From contig NZ_JAUYGV010000007.1 of the NCBI RefSeq assembly GCF_030690345.1, forward strand, positions 248,001 through 312,000: DNA of 64,000 bases. The letters are read 5' to 3'. How positions within the stretch are numbered: position 1 is the stretch's first letter; each line of letters starts with the position of its first letter. Positions 60,282 through 64,000 of the stretch are shown piece after piece. A program made the position numbers and the translations under genes. Origin of the DNA: Rheinheimera sp. (GTDB taxonomy: Bacteria; Pseudomonadota; Gammaproteobacteria; Enterobacterales; Alteromonadaceae). The notes beneath the pieces were generated by a model. That model saw only the letters and a program-made list of their open reading frames with translations, was not told the origin of the DNA and ran no database searches.

Positions 60282-61115
60282 GTGCCGAATAAAGACCTGC
60301 TAGATAAAGAATATGTATTGTTCCGTGATTTTCTGGAGCAACAGTGCGGTATTGTGTTGGGTGAAAACAAACAGTACCTGGTAAAAAGCCGGCTTGGTCC
60401 GCTGATGCAACGTTTTTCTGTCGCGTCACTGTCTGAGCTGGTAAGTAAGACGCTAAGCCCGTTTGAACGTCAGTTAAGATCGGCCGTTATTGATGCCATG
60501 ACGACGAATGAAACCTTATGGTTTCGTGATACCTACCCGTACGAGCTGTTAAAAAAACAAATTTTGCCGGAGCTGGAAAAAACTTGCCGCACCGTCAAAA
60601 TTTGGTCGGCGGCCAGTTCCAGTGGCCAGGAGCCTTACTCTATTGCAATGACCGCGATGGAATACCAGCAAACACGGCCCGGCGCCTTTAGTCTCGGCGT
60701 CAATATACTCGGTACTGATATCTCCAATACTATGCTGGAGCACTGTCAACGCGGTGAATACGACGGCCTGGCGTTGTCGCGCGGTTTGTCGCCGGAGCGT
60801 CGCAGTAAGTTTTTTGAAGACAGCGGCAAAGGCATGATGCGGGTAAAAGATCCGGTGCGTAAAAATGTTAGTTTTCGCCATCTTAACTTGCTGGACAGCT
60901 ACACCTTACTGGGAAAATTCGACATTATTTTTTGCCGCAATGTGCTTATTTACTTCTCTGCTGATGTAAAAGCAAAAATTATCCGCCAATTCGCGCAATC
61001 GCTTAATCCAAAGGGCTATTTATTCCTCGGCGCGTCAGAGTCGCTATCCAGTGTGAACAGTGATTTTGAGATGATCCGCTGTAATCCCGGCATTATTTAC
61101 CGCAAGAAGACATAG
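60282..61115 (+). CDS. cheR: Chemotaxis methyltransferase CheR
   Basis: 277 residues from GTG 60282 with AAGGA ahead. N-terminal helical domain, then SAM-binding IWSAASSSGQEPYSIAM, ILGTDIS, FDIIFCRNVLIYF. Methylates receptor glutamates. Follows cheV by 16 bases, the usual order. Confidence 0.95.
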   Translation: MPNKDLLDKEYVLFRDFLEQQCGIVLGENKQYLVKSRLGPLMQRFSVASLSELVSKTLSPFERQLRSAVIDAMTTNETLWFRDTYPYELLKKQILPELEKTCRTVKIWSAASSSGQEPYSIAMTAMEYQQTRPGAFSLGVNILGTDISNTMLEHCQRGEYDGLALSRGLSPERRSKFFEDSGKGMMRVKDPVRKNVSFRHLNLLDSYTLLGKFDIIFCRNVLIYFSADVKAKIIRQFAQSLNPKGYLFLGASESLSSVNSDFEMIRCNPGIIYRKKT

Positions 61116-61136
61116 TAGTTCCCCATTTTTAATATT

Positions 61137-61152
61137 TGGCCTGAGTTTTGCA
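61137..61152 (+). promoter_or_regulatory. Sigma-54 promoter of flgB operon
   Basis: TGGCCTGAGTTTTGCA fits TGGCACG-N4-TTGCW with correct GG/GC spacing, 38 bases before flgB. Confidence 0.8.
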
Positions 61153-61189
61153 TTTGTTTTGCCATCGGTAATTCAGAGGTGGCAAAAAA

Positions 61190-61591
61190 ATGGCAATCAG
61201 TTTTGAAAAAGCATTTGGTATGCACCCTGAAGCCATGCTGGTTCGTGATCGGCGGGCTCAGGTGTTGGCAGAAAACATCGCTAATGCAGATACGCCAGGC
61301 TATAAAGCAAAAGACGTGGATTTTCAGCAAGCGCTGAATAATGCCAAAGCACGTCAATCCGGCGCTATGGCGCGAACCCACGAAAAGCACTTTCATATTT
61401 CTACCGCCGCACGGCACGAAACCCAATTTCGCAACCCGGATCAACCCGACACCGGTGATGGCAACAGCGTAGACATTCATCGCGAGCGTAACGCCGTGAT
61501 GCAAAACAGTCTGGAATACCAAACCAGTATGAGCTTTCTTAATTCCCGTATCAGTGGCCTGAAAAAAGCCATTACCGGCGGAGGACAATAA
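61190..61591 (+). CDS. flgB: Flagellar basal-body rod protein FlgB
   Basis: 133 residues. Rod opening RRAQVLAENIANADTPGYKA and KDVDFQQAL, and the C-terminal DIHRERNAVMQNSLEYQTS. Proximal rod protein. GAGGTGG precedes the ATG. First gene of the rod-hook operon. Confidence 0.95.
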   Translation: MAISFEKAFGMHPEAMLVRDRRAQVLAENIANADTPGYKAKDVDFQQALNNAKARQSGAMARTHEKHFHISTAARHETQFRNPDQPDTGDGNSVDIHRERNAVMQNSLEYQTSMSFLNSRISGLKKAITGGGQ

Positions 61592-61593
61592 CC

Positions 61594-62019
61594 ATGAGTG
61601 CATTCAATATTTTTGATATCAGTGGCAGTGGCATGACAGCCCAGTCGGTACGGATGAACACCACCGCCAGTAACATTGCCAATGCTAACAGTGTCAGCAG
61701 CAGTGTGGAACAAACCTACCGTGGCCGCCATCCGGTATTTGCCGCTGAGCTGTCAGAAGCCAAAAGGCAACAGGGCGACGCCAGCGTTGGTGTAAAGGTG
61801 TTGGGTATTGTTGAATCTGACGCGCCGTTAAATGTGGAGTACGCGCCAAATCATCCGCTGGCGGATGAAAACGGCTACATCTACAAACCCAATATCAACA
61901 TTATGGAAGAGATGGCCAACATGATGTCGGCCTCGCAGTCTTATGAAACCAACGTGCAAACCGCCGAAGCGGCAAAGCAAATGGTCATGCGCACCTTGCG
62001 CTTAGGCCAGGCAAACTAA
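61594..62019 (+). CDS. flgC: Flagellar basal-body rod protein FlgC
   Basis: 141 residues. SGSGMTAQSVRMNTTASNIA, NANSVSSSVEQTYRGRHPVF, YAPNHPLADENGYIY and NIMEEMANMMSASQSYETNV are standard FlgC blocks. Starts 2 bases after flgB. Confidence 0.95.
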   Translation: MSAFNIFDISGSGMTAQSVRMNTTASNIANANSVSSSVEQTYRGRHPVFAAELSEAKRQQGDASVGVKVLGIVESDAPLNVEYAPNHPLADENGYIYKPNINIMEEMANMMSASQSYETNVQTAEAAKQMVMRTLRLGQAN

Positions 62020-62029
62020 GGGCAGAATC

Positions 62030-62791
62030 ATGACCACTAACGTAAATAACAATACTGCCCTTGACGGCATGTATTGGGATAACAAAGACAAAACACCGGA
62101 GAAAAATAACGGTGCTTTAACGCAGTCAGATTTCTTTGCTTTGCTAACGCAGCAACTGGCGTTTCAGGATCCGACCAAGCCGGTAGAAAACGATCAGATG
62201 ATTGCCCAAATGACCAACTTTACCATGGCCGACGGTATAGGATCTTTGAACGAGAGCTTTAAAGGCTTCGCCGAGAGCATGTCGTCAAACCAGGCGTTGC
62301 AGGCCTCGTCTTTGGTTGGCCGCAGTGTGTTGACACAATCAGATGAAATTGTGTTTACCGGTGAAAGCTTAGCCCGCGGCAATATCGAGTTGGATAAGCC
62401 GGCGACCAGGATGAAAATCAGTATCGAAAATGAAGCTGGCGAGCTGGTACAAACATTCAGTGTAGAAAACCCAAAAGTGGGTAAAAACGAATTTGTTTGG
62501 GATGGTACCCATACCGGCTCCGGCGCGTCATCTGGTGGCAGCAATGCAGAAGGTGATGAGATACCTGCTGATGGCGATGATGAGGAGGTTATCGACAGGG
62601 TAAACGCCGGTGTCTATAAAATTAAAGTAGATGTCAGTTATGCCGACGGCACCAATGCCAGTTTGCCGGTGAATGTCTATACCCCGGTAGGCAGCGTTAG
62701 CATGAACGGTACCGGTGGCGGAATTATGTTAAACCTGATTGGCCTTGGCGCCGTGAAATTAGGTGATGTGTTAGAAGTTTCTTACGGTTAA
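62030..62791 (+). CDS. flgD: Flagellar hook assembly scaffold FlgD
   Basis: 253 residues. FFALLTQQLAFQDPTKPVEN and MIAQMTNFTMADG form the cap domain start; the later FLIP-like and tudor-like domains contain an acidic, Gly/Ser-rich insertion around residues 165-190. Caps the growing hook. Confidence 0.93.
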   Translation: MTTNVNNNTALDGMYWDNKDKTPEKNNGALTQSDFFALLTQQLAFQDPTKPVENDQMIAQMTNFTMADGIGSLNESFKGFAESMSSNQALQASSLVGRSVLTQSDEIVFTGESLARGNIELDKPATRMKISIENEAGELVQTFSVENPKVGKNEFVWDGTHTGSGASSGGSNAEGDEIPADGDDEEVIDRVNAGVYKIKVDVSYADGTNASLPVNVYTPVGSVSMNGTGGGIMLNLIGLGAVKLGDVLEVSYG

Positions 62792-62810
62792 CAGTGAGCT
62801 GAGGTGAATT

Positions 62811-64000
62811 ATGAGTTTTAATATCGCACTAAGCGGCCTTGCCGCAGCACAGAAAGATTTGGATACTACGGCGAATAATATTGCCAACGTTAATACCACC
62901 GGCTTTAAAGAGTCGCGGGCTGAATTTGCCGATGTGTATGCCACATCCATTTTTGCCTCCGGCCGCACTAAAGTAGGTGATGGTGTAACTACCTCTGTGG
63001 TGGCGCAGCAGTTTAGCCAGGGCTCGCTGCAATTTACCAATAACTCGCTGGATATGGCGATTACCGGCGAAGGCTTTTTTGCCTTAACCCCGGATCTGCA
63101 ATCGCGGGATTTAACCTATACCCGGTCCGGTGCGTTTAAATTAAATAAGGACAACTTTATTGTTGATAATAACGGCAACTTTTTGCAGGGCTTTGCCGTT
63201 AACTCGTTGACGGGTGATAACCAATCCGTCAGTTTAAGTACTGCACAGCCGATTACCATACCCACCACTGCTGGTGCGCCAAGGGCAACGAACAATATTT
63301 TTATCAATATGAATTTGGACTCACGACTGGATCCAACAGATGCTTTGCCGTTTGATGCCACTGATTCCGGAACCTATAACAATTCTACTTCTATAACGGT
63401 GTATGACAGCTTGGGTGAGTCTCATACTGCTACCATGTATTTTCGCCGCACAACTACCGTGCCACCGGCAAACTCCGAATGGGAAACCTTTGTGGTATGG
63501 GATGATGTAACTGCAGCGCCGTTCCAGGGAGACAACTTAGTCTTCGATTCAAGCGGTAACCTGGTTTTCACGCCGCCGGCACCGACACTAACAATGCCTT
63601 TTGCTGTACTGAACGACCCGCTAAACGGTTATCTGGATAACGGTGCGCAGTATCAGGCGGATATAGTGGTTAACTTCCGTGACCCGGCGAATACCAAATT
63701 ACCGACGCAAGTTGCCGGGGATTTTGACCCTACCAGCTTAAGCCAGGATGGTACTACAGTCGGTAGCTTAACCGGGGTAGATATTGATGCCTTTGGTCGC
63801 GTGCTGGCCAGTTACAGTAATGGTGATTCGGCTTATCTGGCCCAGGTAGCTATGGTACGTTTTGCTAATGTGCAGGGTTTAAAGCAGGTAGGTAATACGT
63901 CGTGGAAGCAGACTATTACTTCCGGTAAGCCTATCGGCGGCCAGGCCAATACCAATACCTTTGGTGCTATTAATGCCTCGGCACTGGAGCAGTCTAACGT
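62811..64000 (+). CDS. flgE: Flagellar hook protein FlgE (3' end cut by window)
   Basis: 396 codons visible. Starts MSFNIALSGLAAAQKDLDTT with ANNIANVNTTGFKESRAEF; middle has AITGEGFFAL, YTRSGAFKLNKDNFIVD and FLQGFAV. GAGGTGAATT precedes the ATG at 62811. The frame stays open to the window end. Builds the hook; length matches a standard FlgE of 430 or more. Confidence 0.94.
   Translation, partial: MSFNIALSGLAAAQKDLDTTANNIANVNTTGFKESRAEFADVYATSIFASGRTKVGDGVTTSVVAQQFSQGSLQFTNNSLDMAITGEGFFALTPDLQSRDLTYTRSGAFKLNKDNFIVDNNGNFLQGFAVNSLTGDNQSVSLSTAQPITIPTTAGAPRATNNIFINMNLDSRLDPTDALPFDATDSGTYNNSTSITVYDSLGESHTATMYFRRTTTVPPANSEWETFVVWDDVTAAPFQGDNLVFDSSGNLVFTPPAPTLTMPFAVLNDPLNGYLDNGAQYQADIVVNFRDPANTKLPTQVAGDFDPTSLSQDGTTVGSLTGVDIDAFGRVLASYSNGDSAYLAQVAMVRFANVQGLKQVGNTSWKQTITSGKPIGGQANTNTFGAINASALEQSN

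Overview
The window comes from a gammaproteobacterial chromosome. The gene set (NarX/NarL/NarK nitrate control, a Moco synthesis operon, and the flgT-flgP-flgN-flgM-flgA/cheV-cheR/flgBCDE order seen in Vibrio and Alteromonadales-type polar flagella) suggests an Alteromonadales-like genus such as Rheinheimera, Arsukibacterium or Alishewanella. That placement is an inference from gene content and sequence flavour, not from a search.

Region 1 (1-15.1 kb) is host DNA for anaerobic nitrate respiration. It holds the 3' part of narX, a DUF3135 gene, narK (reverse), narL, moeA, an FNR-boxed thiamine-diphosphate decarboxylase, the U32 protein TrhP/YegQ with the ferredoxin YfhL, and, on the minus strand, one tightly packed operon moaA-mobA-moaB-moaC-moaD-moaE-modA-modB-modC. 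Sequences matching NarL 7-2-7 sites lie upstream of narK and moaA, sequences matching FNR boxes lie upstream of narL and the decarboxylase, and a probable Moco riboswitch precedes moaA. Together they link nitrate sensing, low oxygen and molybdenum cofactor supply.

Region 2 (15.1-16.5 kb) is a stranded P4-type integrase (int1) with its own repeat-rich att arm. It looks like the leftover of a first element that used the same tRNA target.

Region 3 (16534-55793) is a complete siphovirus-type prophage of about 39 kb. It is bounded by a 23-bp direct repeat equal to the 3' end of tRNA-Arg(CCU), with alpA at the left end and a second P4-type integrase (int2) at the right end. The layout is: leftward early operon (small membrane gene, HExxH protein, rdgC, adenine methylase, Ea-like genes, alpA); accessory island with a YafO-like toxin pair and a HipA-like kinase pair; cI/cro/cII switch with shared palindromic operators; O-type replication gene carrying five iterons, dnaC; a third tyrosine recombinase and a RuvC-like nuclease; Q-like regulator; AbiC-like moron; endolysin/holin; HNH, terminase, HK97-type head genes; tail genes including a classical A AAA AAC frameshift pair, tape measure, a moron, J-like tip protein and tail fibre; then a LexA-boxed SRAP operon, a fossil tRNA-Val 3' half, and int2.

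Region 4 (55.8-64 kb) is host DNA again: intact tRNA-Arg(CCU), then flagellar genes flgT, flgP, flgN, flgM, flgA, cheV, cheR, flgB, flgC, flgD and the start of flgE. Convincing sigma-54 promoters precede flgP and flgB and a sigma-28 promoter precedes flgM.

The least described parts are the two-gene kinase module inside the cI operon, the 202-aa partner of the YafO-like toxin, the third recombinase with its RuvC-like neighbour, and the precisely parallel but sequence-diverged att arms of the two integrases.
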